The notes below the pieces were generated by a model that searched no databases, had not been told where the DNA came from, and was given only the letters and a program-made list of their open reading frames with translations. A program made the position numbers and the translations under genes. DNA of 5,345 nucleotides from Streptomyces lilacinus. GTDB lineage: Bacteria > Actinomycetota > Actinomycetes > Streptomycetales > Streptomycetaceae. Each line of letters starts with the position of its first letter. Positions within the stretch are counted from its first letter, which is position 1. The stretch lies in the NCBI GenBank assembly GCA_000715685.1, contig KL569521.1, positions 12,626 to 17,970 of the forward strand, given 5' to 3'. Of this stretch, positions 1 to 5,345 are shown one piece after another.

Positions 1-1
1 C

Positions 2-25
2 CACTACGAGACGACGACCGGCTGA
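2..25 (+). CDS. Possible C-terminal end of an unidentified + strand gene (partial)
   Basis: Frame 2 of the + strand reads HYETTTG followed by a TGA at 23-25, and it is open to the left window edge. Five bases later a perfect inverted repeat begins, which is where a terminator for a rightward gene would sit. That position is the main reason for believing this is a real gene end. Seven residues are too few to identify a family. Frame 1 is also open through here, but it belongs to a very long shadow frame antisense to the ABC operon. Confidence 0.4.
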   Translation, partial: HYETTTG

Positions 26-30
26 CGCGA

Positions 31-77
31 CGAAAGGCCCCCACCAGGACGTCAAGCATCCCGGTGGGGGCCTTTCG
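31..77. terminator. Bidirectional rho-independent-type terminator between convergent genes
   Basis: A perfect 15-bp inverted repeat: arms 31-45 (CGAAAGGCCCCCACC) and 63-77 (its exact complement), with a 17-base loop. The outer part of each arm is AAAGG/CCTTT, so transcripts from either direction end the stem in a short U-rich stretch. It lies 5 bases beyond the ATPase stop (83-85) and 5 bases beyond the putative + strand stop (23-25), so it fits as a shared terminator for two convergent units. Confidence 0.85.
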
Positions 78-82
78 CGGCG

Positions 83-904
83 TCAGCTCCCGGCCGAGGT
101 CGCAGCGGCCGCCTCCACCGGCGCCGTGCCACCCACCGCGGCGCGGTGGTCGAAGGCGATCAGCGGGTCACCGGTCAGCGGGTGCTCGACCACGGCCGCC
201 CGCACCCCGAACACCTCGGCCAGCAGCTCCGGGGTCAGCACCTCGCGCGGCGTGCCGGAGGCCACCACGGCGCCCTCGTGCAGCACGTGCAGCCGGTCGC
301 AGACCGACGCGGCCGCGTTCAGGTCGTGCAGGGCCAGCAGCGTCGTACGGCGCTGCTCGCGCAGCAGGGTCAGCAACTCGACCTGGTGGCGGACGTCGAG
401 GTGGTTCGTCGGCTCGTCCAGCACCAGCACCTTCGGGTCCTGGGCCAGCGCCCGGGCCAGCAGGACGCGCTGGCGTTCGCCGCCGGACAGCGCCGAGAAG
501 CGCCGCCGGCCCGTGCCGCCCATGCCCACGCGCTCCAGCGCGGCCGCGACCAGGTCGACGTCCTCGCGGTCCTCGCGCGCGAAGGCACGCTTGTAGGGCG
601 TACGGCCCATGGCGACGATCTCGTGCACCGACAGCTCGAAGTCGCTGCCCCGTTCCTGCGGCAGCGCCGCGACGCGCCGCGCGGACTCCACCGGCGTCAG
701 CTGCCGGATGTCCGTGCCGCCGACGAGCACGCGGCCGGCGTGCGGGGCCAGGTGGCGGTAGACGGTGCGCAGCACGGTCGACTTGCCGCTGCCGTTGGGG
801 CCCACGAGGCCGGCGATCTCGCCGTCGTCCGCGAGCAGGTCGACGCCGTGGACGACCGTCCGCCCGGACAGTCGCACCTCGAGGTTCTCGACAGCCGTCC
901 TCAC
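83..904 (-). CDS. ABC transporter ATP-binding protein, iron-siderophore/cobalamin (FepC/BtuD-like) class
   Basis: This 273-residue protein is the cytoplasmic ATPase of the importer encoded with the two upstream genes. The sequence shows a full nucleotide-binding domain: Walker A GPNGSGKST (about 35-43), Q-loop Gln83 in LPQERG, ABC signature LSGGERQR (139-146), Walker B VLVLDEPT (159-166, with Asp163 and Glu164), D-loop NHLD (167-170) and H-loop His193. Length and order match FecE/FepC/BtuD-type subunits, which act as dimers. The start is GTG at 904-902, inside the permease stop (GTGA overlap), with a GGAG at 910-913 five bases upstream. The same frame stays open far to the right, but that extension is antisense-like low-complexity sequence within the permease gene and I reject it. 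About 20 C-terminal residues are Ala-rich and probably not part of the fold. The family is certain; the transported substrate cannot be read from this subunit. Confidence 0.95.
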   Translation of the reverse strand: MRTAVENLEVRLSGRTVVHGVDLLADDGEIAGLVGPNGSGKSTVLRTVYRHLAPHAGRVLVGGTDIRQLTPVESARRVAALPQERGSDFELSVHEIVAMGRTPYKRAFAREDREDVDLVAAALERVGMGGTGRRRFSALSGGERQRVLLARALAQDPKVLVLDEPTNHLDVRHQVELLTLLREQRRTTLLALHDLNAAASVCDRLHVLHEGAVVASGTPREVLTPELLAEVFGVRAAVVEHPLTGDPLIAFDHRAAVGGTAPVEAAAATSAGS

Positions 905-1986
905 GTGCGCTCCAGACGTCGATCCAGCAGATACAGCAGGGCGGGCGCGCCGATCAGCGAGGTGACCACACCCACCGGCAGCTCCTGGTCGGGCAGGGCG
1001 GTACGGGCCACCAGGTCGACGACCGTCAGCAGCAGCGCCCCGAACAGGGCGGACACCGGCAGCAGTCGGCGGTGGTCGCCGCCCACGACCATCCGGCAGG
1101 CGTGCGGCACCATCAGCCCCACGAAGCCGATCGCCCCGGACACCGCCACCAGCACTCCCGTCAGCATGCTCGTGGCCACGAACAGCTCGCGCCGCAGCCG
1201 GCCGACGTCCACGCCCAGGCCGGCGGCGGTCTCGTCGCCCATCAGCATCGCGTTGAGCGCCCGCGCCCGGCCCAGCAGCACCAGCAGGCCCAGCAGCACC
1301 GCGGCCGCGGGCAGGGCGAGCGTGGACCACTGGGCGCCGCCCAGGGAGCCCATCAACCAGAACAGCGCGCCGTGCGTCTGCTGTTCGTCCCCCGTCTGCA
1401 GCACCAGGTAGTGGGTGAAGCCGGACAGGAACTGCCCGATGCCCACCCCCGCCAGCACCAGCCGCAGCGGCCGGAAGCCCCCGCCGCGCCGGGCGAAGGC
1501 CCACACCAGCGTGAAGGAGGCCAGCGCCCCGGCGAACGCCGCCGAGGACAGCCCCAGCCCGAGCGCCCCGCCCGCGCCGGCCCCCAGCACGATCGCCGAG
1601 ACCGCGCCCAGCGAGGCCCCGCTGGAGATGCCCAGCAGGTAGGGGTCCGCGAGCGGATTGCGGACCAGGGCCTGGACGGCCGTGCCGACCAGGCCGAGGC
1701 CCGCCCCGACCACGGCCGCCAGCAGCGCGCGCGGCACCCGCAGCCGCCACACGATCAGATCCTGGGTGCCCGGCGCCGGTTCCGCGCCGCTCACGCCGCG
1801 CACCACCGCCGACCACACGTCCGAGACCGGCACCCGGGTCGAGCCCAGGCACACCGAGGCGGTCAGCGCCGCCAGCAGGGCGGCGGCCAGGGCGAGGCAG
1901 GCCCAGCCGGCGCGCACGGTCCGTGCGCGCGGCTCCCGGTCGTCGTCGCGGCCCCCGCCCTTGCGTGCCGTGGCGAGCGTCGCCAC
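901..1986 (-). CDS. FecCD-family ABC transporter permease
   Basis: This 361-residue polytopic membrane protein is the transport channel of the importer and by family precedent works as a homodimer, since only one permease gene is present. Family hallmarks: a charged N-terminal tail followed by a first membrane helix near 28-48, RLRVPR (81-86), VQALVRNPLADPYLLGIS (104-121), a GDETAAGLG cytoplasmic segment after the middle helices that fits the ATPase-coupling loop, and a C-terminal ELPVGVVTSLIGAP block before the last helix. The segment FWLMGSLGG is also typical. The start is GTG at 1986-1984, immediately after the TAA stop of the binding protein (TAAGTG), with no strong ribosome site of its own, so translation is probably coupled to the upstream gene. 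A later in-frame GTG at codon 24 is possible but has no better ribosome site. The 3' end overlaps the ATPase start by 4 bases. Confidence 0.94.
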   Translation of the reverse strand: MATLATARKGGGRDDDREPRARTVRAGWACLALAAALLAALTASVCLGSTRVPVSDVWSAVVRGVSGAEPAPGTQDLIVWRLRVPRALLAAVVGAGLGLVGTAVQALVRNPLADPYLLGISSGASLGAVSAIVLGAGAGGALGLGLSSAAFAGALASFTLVWAFARRGGGFRPLRLVLAGVGIGQFLSGFTHYLVLQTGDEQQTHGALFWLMGSLGGAQWSTLALPAAAVLLGLLVLLGRARALNAMLMGDETAAGLGVDVGRLRRELFVATSMLTGVLVAVSGAIGFVGLMVPHACRMVVGGDHRRLLPVSALFGALLLTVVDLVARTALPDQELPVGVVTSLIGAPALLYLLDRRLERT

Positions 1987-3051
1987 TTACTTGACCCGGT
2001 CGGGGTGCAGGACGTGCGCGATCTCGCGGACGGTGTCCGCGCTGCGCACCCCGCCGATGGTGGTGCGCTCGGAACCGATCCGCAGGAAGTGGCCCTCCTT
2101 GACGGCCTTGAGCTCGGCGGTCGCCGGGAAGGTGCGCAGGAACTCCGCGGCCTCCTCGAACGCCTTGTCGTTCGCCTCCTGGCTGCCGCGGTTGCGCACC
2201 GCCAGCTGGATCCAGTCGGGGTTCTTGGCGACGACGTCCTCCCAGCCGACCGGCTTGAAGTCGCCGTCGCAGTCGGCGAAGACGTTCCGCCCGCCGGCCA
2301 GGGTGATCACGGCGTTGGCCACCTGGCGGTTGCACACCGCCATCGGCTGCTTGGTGCCGGCGTCGTAGTCGAAGAGGAAGTACGTCGGCCGCTTGTCGGC
2401 GGGCACGTCCTTCAGAGCGGCGCCGACCTCGGCGGTCTTCTTCCGCATGCCCGCGACCAGCTCGGCGGCGCGGGCGGAGGTGCCCGTGACCTTGCCGAGC
2501 TCCTCGACGTCGGCCTCGACACCGGACAGGTCCGTCCGGGCGGCCTTGCTCATGGACGCGCAGGCCGTCGACTTCAGGAAGACGTGCTTGATGCCGGCGG
2601 CCTTGAACTCCTCGGCCGTTGGGGCGTCACCCATCTTGCCCATGTTCTTCATGGAGGAGAACGAGTCGACGTACAGGTCGGCGCCCGAGCCGAGCAGCTT
2701 CTCCTTCGGGATGACGGTCTTCCCGAGCGCCGGCACCTTCGCCGCCTGCTCGGTGTACTGCTGCGGCAGCGCGCCCTTGCCGGGCGGGAAGCCCGTGCCG
2801 ACGACCTTGTCGCCCGCGCCGAGCCACATCAGCAGCTCCAGGCCGGCCGCGTTGCTGGTCACGATCCGACGCGGCGCGGCGTCGAAGGACGTCTTCGCGC
2901 CCATGCAGTCCGCGACGCTCACGGGGAAGCCCGACCGCGCGCCGGCCGCCTCGCCGGCGTCGTCGGCCTTCTTCCCCCCACCGCCACCGCCACAGGCCGT
3001 CGCCGACAGGGCCACAGCGGCCAGTACACCGCACCACGCACGAGGGCGCAT
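1987..3051 (-). CDS. ABC transporter substrate-binding lipoprotein (FepB/BtuF-like, class III)
   Basis: This 354-residue lipoprotein is the extracytoplasmic ligand receptor of the importer and the first gene of its operon. The N-terminus has Arg residues, a hydrophobic stretch and a lipobox-like SATAC with Cys20 as the lipid-anchored residue, followed by a run of six Gly. The mature part has the two-lobe metal-chelate-binding layout: PRRIVTSN then Glu72 in LELLMWLG in the N lobe, and Glu271 in [11 protein letters not shown] in the C lobe. In this family, equivalent glutamates dock onto permease arginines. Four cysteines lie in the mature part besides the anchor (49, 164, 240, 261) and could form two disulfides. 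The ATG at 3051-3049 is chosen because GGAG (3058-3061) sits six bases upstream and the signal peptide begins there; the open frame extends further upstream without support. The ligand may be a siderophore, a corrinoid or another cofactor. The Cys-rich layout resembles actinobacterial proteins annotated as F420-0 transporter receptors, but I cannot settle this. Confidence 0.93.
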   Translation of the reverse strand: MRPRAWCGVLAAVALSATACGGGGGGKKADDAGEAAGARSGFPVSVADCMGAKTSFDAAPRRIVTSNAAGLELLMWLGAGDKVVGTGFPPGKGALPQQYTEQAAKVPALGKTVIPKEKLLGSGADLYVDSFSSMKNMGKMGDAPTAEEFKAAGIKHVFLKSTACASMSKAARTDLSGVEADVEELGKVTGTSARAAELVAGMRKKTAEVGAALKDVPADKRPTYFLFDYDAGTKQPMAVCNRQVANAVITLAGGRNVFADCDGDFKPVGWEDVVAKNPDWIQLAVRNRGSQEANDKAFEEAAEFLRTFPATAELKAVKEGHFLRIGSERTTIGGVRSADTVREIAHVLHPDRVK

Positions 3052-3078
3052 CAGTAACTCCAGAAGCTCGCGTCCACA

Positions 3079-3100
3079 CGGGCCCACCAGACAGGGCCCG
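3079..3100 (-). promoter_or_regulatory. GGGCCC hairpin in the importer leader/divergent control region
   Basis: Inverted repeat CGGGCCC (3079-3085) and GGGCCCG (3094-3100) with an 8-base spacer: a 7-bp G+C stem ending 27 bases upstream of the lipoprotein ATG. If the minus-strand ECF-like promoter is used, the transcript would begin only a few bases before this hairpin, so it could be a 5'-end stabilising structure. It could equally be a protein operator overlapping the + strand -35-like element at 3100. The inverted repeat is seen directly; the role is inferred. Confidence 0.4.
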
Positions 3101-3125
3101 GAACCAGATAGTCGGATCGCACGTC
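3100..3125 (+). promoter_or_regulatory. ECF-sigma-like promoter for the deacetylase gene
   Basis: GGAAC at 3100-3104 and CGTC at 3122-3125 are separated by 17 bases, matching the general -35/-10 pattern of group IV (ECF) sigma factor promoters. Transcription would start near 3132, giving a leader of roughly 115 bases before the ATG at 3248. The match was found by eye and the motif is short, so a chance occurrence is possible, although the mirrored copy on the other strand makes it more noteworthy. Confidence 0.35.
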
Positions 3126-3136
3126 CACTCAGTTCC
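3111..3136 (-). promoter_or_regulatory. ECF-sigma-like promoter for the ABC importer operon
   Basis: On the minus strand, GGAAC (3136-3132) and CGAC (3114-3111) are separated by 17 bases. This is the same spacing as the + strand motif, with one mismatch to CGTC in the -10 element. Transcription would start near 3104, giving a leader of about 50 bases with a 5' hairpin. An alternative -10-like element, TATCTG at 3110-3105, overlaps the same place. The two opposing motifs interlock, so polymerase at one would occlude the other. Confidence 0.28.
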
Positions 3137-3232
3137 CGCGTGTCGCGAAGAAGAGTGAACGCGCGACCGGGCCCCCGCTTACGCTGCCCCGGAGGGCACT
3201 GCCGTGAACGCACCCCCGTGCACGCACCCGCG

Positions 3233-3238
3233 AAGGAG
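3233..3238 (+). promoter_or_regulatory. Ribosome binding site of the deacetylase gene
   Basis: AAGGAG with a 9-base spacer to the ATG at 3248. It decides the start against an in-frame GTG at 3218, which has no Shine-Dalgarno sequence at a usable distance. Confidence 0.75.
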
Positions 3239-3247
3239 ACAGCAGCC

Positions 3248-3979
3248 ATGGCGGACCAGCTCACCGAGATGCCCACCGACTGGCGACGCGCCCTCGCGGT
3301 CGTCGCCCACCCCGACGACCTCGAGTACGGCGCCTCCGCCGCCGTCGCCACCTGGACCGACGACGGCCGCACGTGCGCCTACCTGCTGGCCACCTTCGGC
3401 GAGGCGGGCATCGACGGCCTCGCGCCCGCCGAGGCCGCCGCCGTGCGCGAGACCGAGCAGCGGGCGAGCGCGGCGGCCGTGGGGGTGACGGCCGTGGAGT
3501 TCCTGGGCCACACCGACGGGATCATCGAGTACGGCACCGCGCTGCGCCGCGACATCGCGGCCGCCGTCCGCCGGCACCGGCCCGAGCTGGTGCTGACCCT
3601 CAACCACCACGACACCTGGCCCGGCGGCTTCTGGAACACCCCCGACCACCGGGCCCTCGGCCGGGCCGTGCTCGACGCGGTCGCCGACGCCGGCAACCGC
3701 TGGATCTTCCCCGACCTCGTCGAGGACGGCCTCAAGCCCTGGAACGGCGTGCGGTACGTGGCCGTCGCCGGCTCCCCGCACCCCACGCACGCCGTGGACG
3801 CGGGCGCCGGCTTCGAGCGGGGCGTGCGCTCGCTGCTGTGCCACCGCACCTACATCGAGGCGCTCACCGACGAGGACCCGGAGACGTACTGCCGGACGTT
3901 CCTCCAGGGCAACATGGCGGCCGTCGCGGAGCGCTTCGGCGGCCGGGCCGGGGTCGCCTTCGAGCTGTACACCCGCTGA
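3248..3979 (+). CDS. LmbE/PIG-L family zinc-dependent N-deacetylase
   Basis: This 243-residue cytoplasmic protein belongs to the metal-dependent deacetylase family that includes MshB and Mca of mycothiol metabolism and GlcNAc-type deacetylases of secondary metabolism. The signature AHPDDLEYG lies at 20-28. By analogy with MshB, His21 and Asp24 are zinc ligands and Asp23 the catalytic base, with His134 in TPDHRALG as the third zinc ligand. Other family blocks are the RETE helix (67-70), EFLGHTDG (84-91), NHHDTWPGG (119-127) and RWIFPDL. Length is normal for the compact members; there is no signal peptide or extra domain. The start is supported by AAGGAG nine bases upstream. The gene is divergent from the ABC importer and ends 12 bases before the convergent phosphatase gene. 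The substrate is unknown. Its sequence blocks fit the general actinobacterial PIG-L group better than any member I could name, so no symbol is given. Confidence 0.92.
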   Translation: MADQLTEMPTDWRRALAVVAHPDDLEYGASAAVATWTDDGRTCAYLLATFGEAGIDGLAPAEAAAVRETEQRASAAAVGVTAVEFLGHTDGIIEYGTALRRDIAAAVRRHRPELVLTLNHHDTWPGGFWNTPDHRALGRAVLDAVADAGNRWIFPDLVEDGLKPWNGVRYVAVAGSPHPTHAVDAGAGFERGVRSLLCHRTYIEALTDEDPETYCRTFLQGNMAAVAERFGGRAGVAFELYTR

Positions 3980-3991
3980 TTCCCCTTCCGT

Positions 3992-5126
3992 TCACTCCCG
4001 GGGCGCGCGCTCCACCACCAGCACCGCCACGTCGTCCTGCAGCCGCCCGCCCGTGTGGGCGGCGAGGTCGGCCCGCAGCCGGCCGAGCAGCTCGGGCGTG
4101 GGCAGGGCGGCCCAGGCGTCCAGCCGCTCGGCGAGCGGGTAGAAGCCGCCGTCCGGGGCGCGCGCCTCGGTCACCCCGTCGGTGCAGGCCAGCACCCGGG
4201 AGTCCGGCGGCAGCGCGATCCGCTGCGCGGAGCGCCGCTCCGGGACCAGCTCGCCGAGGCCCAGCGGCAGCCCCGGCTCCGCCGGTTCCAGCTCCCGCAC
4301 GCCGCCGTCCGCGCCGATCAGGAACGGCGGCGGGTGCCCGCAGTCGACGAAGACCACCGGCACCCGGCCGAGGGCCTCGTCCCGGGCGATGGGGTCCTCC
4401 TCCGTCCCGAAGACCAGCGCGGTCACGAACTCCTCCGCCGCGTGCGCGTTCCGCGTCCGCTCCTGGTACTCCGCCGACCGGTGGTAGCGGAACAGCCCCT
4501 CCTCCATGGCCACCACCCCGCTCTCCAGGTCGCGCCGGTGGTACGCCGCCTCCCGGAACGCCGTCAGCACCGCCGCCCCCGCCCCGAGCGTGCCGAGCCC
4601 CTTGCCGCGCACGTCGCCGATGAGCACCCGGGTGCCGTACGGGGTCTCGACGACCTCGTAGATGTCGCCGCCCACGAGCGCCTCGCGCTGGGAGGAGACG
4701 TAGAAGCCGTCGACGACCACGCTCTGCGTGCGCAGCGGCAGCGGCCGCAGCAGGGGCCCGCTGCGCGGCCTCGCCGGTGGCCCGCACCCGCTCCAGCAGC
4801 GCCTCCCCGTCGCGGCGCAGCCGGGCGACGACGACGGCCGCGCCGACGATGAGCAGGTTGCCGAGCACCGCGCCCACCCGGTTGACGGTCGAGGCCTCGC
4901 CGGGCAGCACACCGTGGTGGGCGGCCATCAGGCAGAAGTCGACGACGCCGATGAACACCGTCTGCCGGTACGTGCAGATCGCGGCGGCGGTGACCGGCGC
5001 GAGGGCGGCGTACACGTCCAGCCGCAAGTAGGCCGGCGTCATGAGGTCGATGACGACGATCGCCGCGAGATAGGTCAGGACGAGGGCGAAGGGCACTCCG
5101 CGCGACATCGTGGTGGTGCGCGACAC
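3992..5126 (-). pseudogene. Membrane-anchored SpoIIE/PP2C-type serine phosphatase, broken by a one-base frameshift
   Basis: Two minus-strand frames together encode one phosphatase. From GTG 5126 the first frame gives a short tail, about three hydrophobic segments (near 12-30, 39-69 and 84-101) and a charged helix ending GEAAQRA. The catalytic domain then continues in another frame. Removing one base from the G run 4753-4756 joins them as GEAAQRALLRPLP and restores 377 residues. The restored domain has GGD (Asp154), IGDVRGKG (Asp171), DCGHPPP (261-267), CTDGVTEAR (314-322) and QDDVAVLVVE (363-372), the metal-binding and core motifs of SpoIIE-type PPM phosphatases. Such enzymes dephosphorylate phosphoserine or phosphothreonine proteins, often anti-sigma-factor antagonists; no partner is visible here. 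Unshifted, the first frame runs on to 3864 as an Ala/Arg/Gly-rich tail. No obvious second ribosome site precedes the catalytic part. A sequencing error, a real recent mutation or, less likely, programmed frameshifting could explain this. Confidence 0.85.
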
Positions 5127-5135
5127 CGGGGCAGG

Positions 5136-5141
5136 ACCTCC
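5136..5141 (-). promoter_or_regulatory. Ribosome binding site that sets the phosphatase start
   Basis: GGAGGT on the minus strand, 9 bases before the GTG at 5126-5124. It argues against the longer ATG start at 5159, which has no Shine-Dalgarno sequence, and against the ATG six codons further in. Confidence 0.7.
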
Positions 5142-5240
5142 GCGGGCGAAACAGGACATCGACGGGCGAACGCGTAGACAATTCCAGACTTTCGCCGTGA
5201 TTGCCCGGCGCCGGCCCGTCGTGTCGGGGGGCTGTTTTCG

Positions 5241-5261
5241 GCGGCGGTCTTCCTCCGCCGC
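5241..5261 (-). terminator. Hairpin downstream of the right-edge gene, possible terminator
   Basis: GCGGCGG (5241-5247) and CCGCCGC (5255-5261) form a 7-bp stem with a 7-base loop, starting 6 bases beyond the TGA of the partial minus-strand gene at 5268. There is no U tract after it on the minus strand (the transcript continues CGAAAAC). U-less hairpins are common gene ends in high-GC actinomycetes, but activity is uncertain. The rest of 5127-5267 shows no clear phosphatase promoter. Confidence 0.5.
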
Positions 5262-5267
5262 GGGAGG

Positions 5268-5345
5268 TCAGAGCTTGCGGTACGTCCGGGCGTCGTCCGT
5301 CGCCGCGAGGACCGCGTCGAGGTCGCCGCCGGCGGAAGCCGTCAC
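5268..5345 (-). CDS. C-terminal fragment of an unidentified protein (runs off the right edge)
   Basis: The minus strand is open from the window edge to a TGA at 5270-5268, giving the last 25 residues of a protein that ends in DLDAVLAATDDARTYRKL. Codon use has the expected strong G/C third-position bias, and a hairpin follows the stop, so this is probably a genuine gene end. I do not recognise the family from so short a tail. It reads in the same direction as the phosphatase, about 140 bases upstream of it; the intervening hairpin suggests separate transcription. Confidence 0.6.
   Translation of the reverse strand: MTASAGGDLDAVLAATDDARTYRKL

Noticed and set aside
905..2335. Upstream extension of the ATPase frame across the permease and into the lipoprotein gene
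   Set aside because: The extra residues are a low-complexity shadow of the permease. The GTG at 904 with its GGAG and the GTGA overlap explains the real start.
64..3057. Very long + strand open frame (997 codons) spanning the whole ABC operon
   Set aside because: It is antisense to three well-supported genes with complete family motifs. Its product is low-complexity Arg/Pro/Ala/Gly, as expected for an antisense frame in high-GC DNA.
3052..3247. Iron box, Zur box or cobalamin riboswitch upstream of the importer
   Set aside because: I looked on both strands for TTAGG-type iron-box repeats, AT-rich Zur palindromes and B12-box-like sequence and found none. The predicted leader is also too short for a cobalamin riboswitch.
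3052..3372. N-terminal extension of the binding protein, open for about 107 more codons
   Set aside because: It would put the signal peptide and lipobox deep inside the protein and would overlap the divergent deacetylase. The ATG at 3051 has its own GGAG.
3864..4752. Continuation of the phosphatase N-terminal frame to a stop inside the deacetylase gene
   Set aside because: After the G run this frame is Ala/Arg/Gly-rich with no domain, while the neighbouring frame carries all the catalytic motifs. It is the out-of-frame product of the frameshift.
4718..4912. Independent start for the catalytic half of the phosphatase (GTG 4912 or GTG 4720)
   Set aside because: Neither start has a convincing ribosome site, and the 4912 start would translate the membrane region out of frame. 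A single frameshifted gene fits better.
5205..5214. Perfect palindrome CCGGCGCCGG upstream of the phosphatase
   Set aside because: Short all-GC palindromes arise often by chance at this base composition, and nothing else marks it as an operator.
1..5345. Mobile elements, CRISPR arrays, tRNA or rRNA genes
   Set aside because: I saw no transposase or integrase motifs, no regularly spaced repeats and no RNA-gene signatures.

Overview
The window comes from a very GC-rich actinomycete, most probably Streptomyces or a close relative. The coding regions show extreme GC at third codon positions, many starts are GTG, the Shine-Dalgarno sequences are GGAG/GGAGG type, and the protein families are common in that genus. 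This placement is inferred from composition and gene content only.

Layout. (1) Positions 1-85: the possible last codons of a + strand gene, then a perfect 15-bp inverted repeat that looks like a bidirectional terminator shared with the operon converging from the right. (2) Positions 83-3051, minus strand: a three-gene ABC importer operon of the iron-siderophore/cobalamin (FecCD/BtuCDF) class. It is transcribed as binding lipoprotein, then permease, then ATPase. The lipoprotein stop directly abuts the permease GTG, and the permease stop overlaps the ATPase GTG in a GTGA junction. (3) Positions 3052-3247: a divergent control region with two face-to-face ECF-sigma-like promoter motifs and a GGGCCC hairpin at the start of the importer leader. 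(4) Positions 3248-3979, + strand: a LmbE/PIG-L family zinc deacetylase. (5) Positions 3992-5126, minus strand: a membrane-anchored SpoIIE/PP2C-type serine phosphatase. Its reading frame is broken by one extra base in a four-base G run (4753-4756). (6) Positions 5268-5345: the last 25 codons of an unidentified minus-strand gene, with a hairpin just downstream of its stop.

How the parts relate. The importer operon makes a complete class II uptake system: a lipoprotein captures the ligand, a permease homodimer conducts it, and an ATPase dimer drives transport. The ligand cannot be named from this window. I see no iron box, Zur box or cobalamin riboswitch. The binding protein has four cysteines in its mature part beyond the lipidated one, a layout I associate with an actinobacterial subgroup that includes proteins annotated as F420-0 transporters. 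The deacetylase is divergent from the importer and may share its regulation; a functional link is possible but unproven. The phosphatase converges on the deacetylase with a 12-bp gap and is probably an independent signalling gene.

Nothing here is clearly an undescribed system. The most checkable oddities are the phosphatase frameshift and the architecture of the divergent promoter region.
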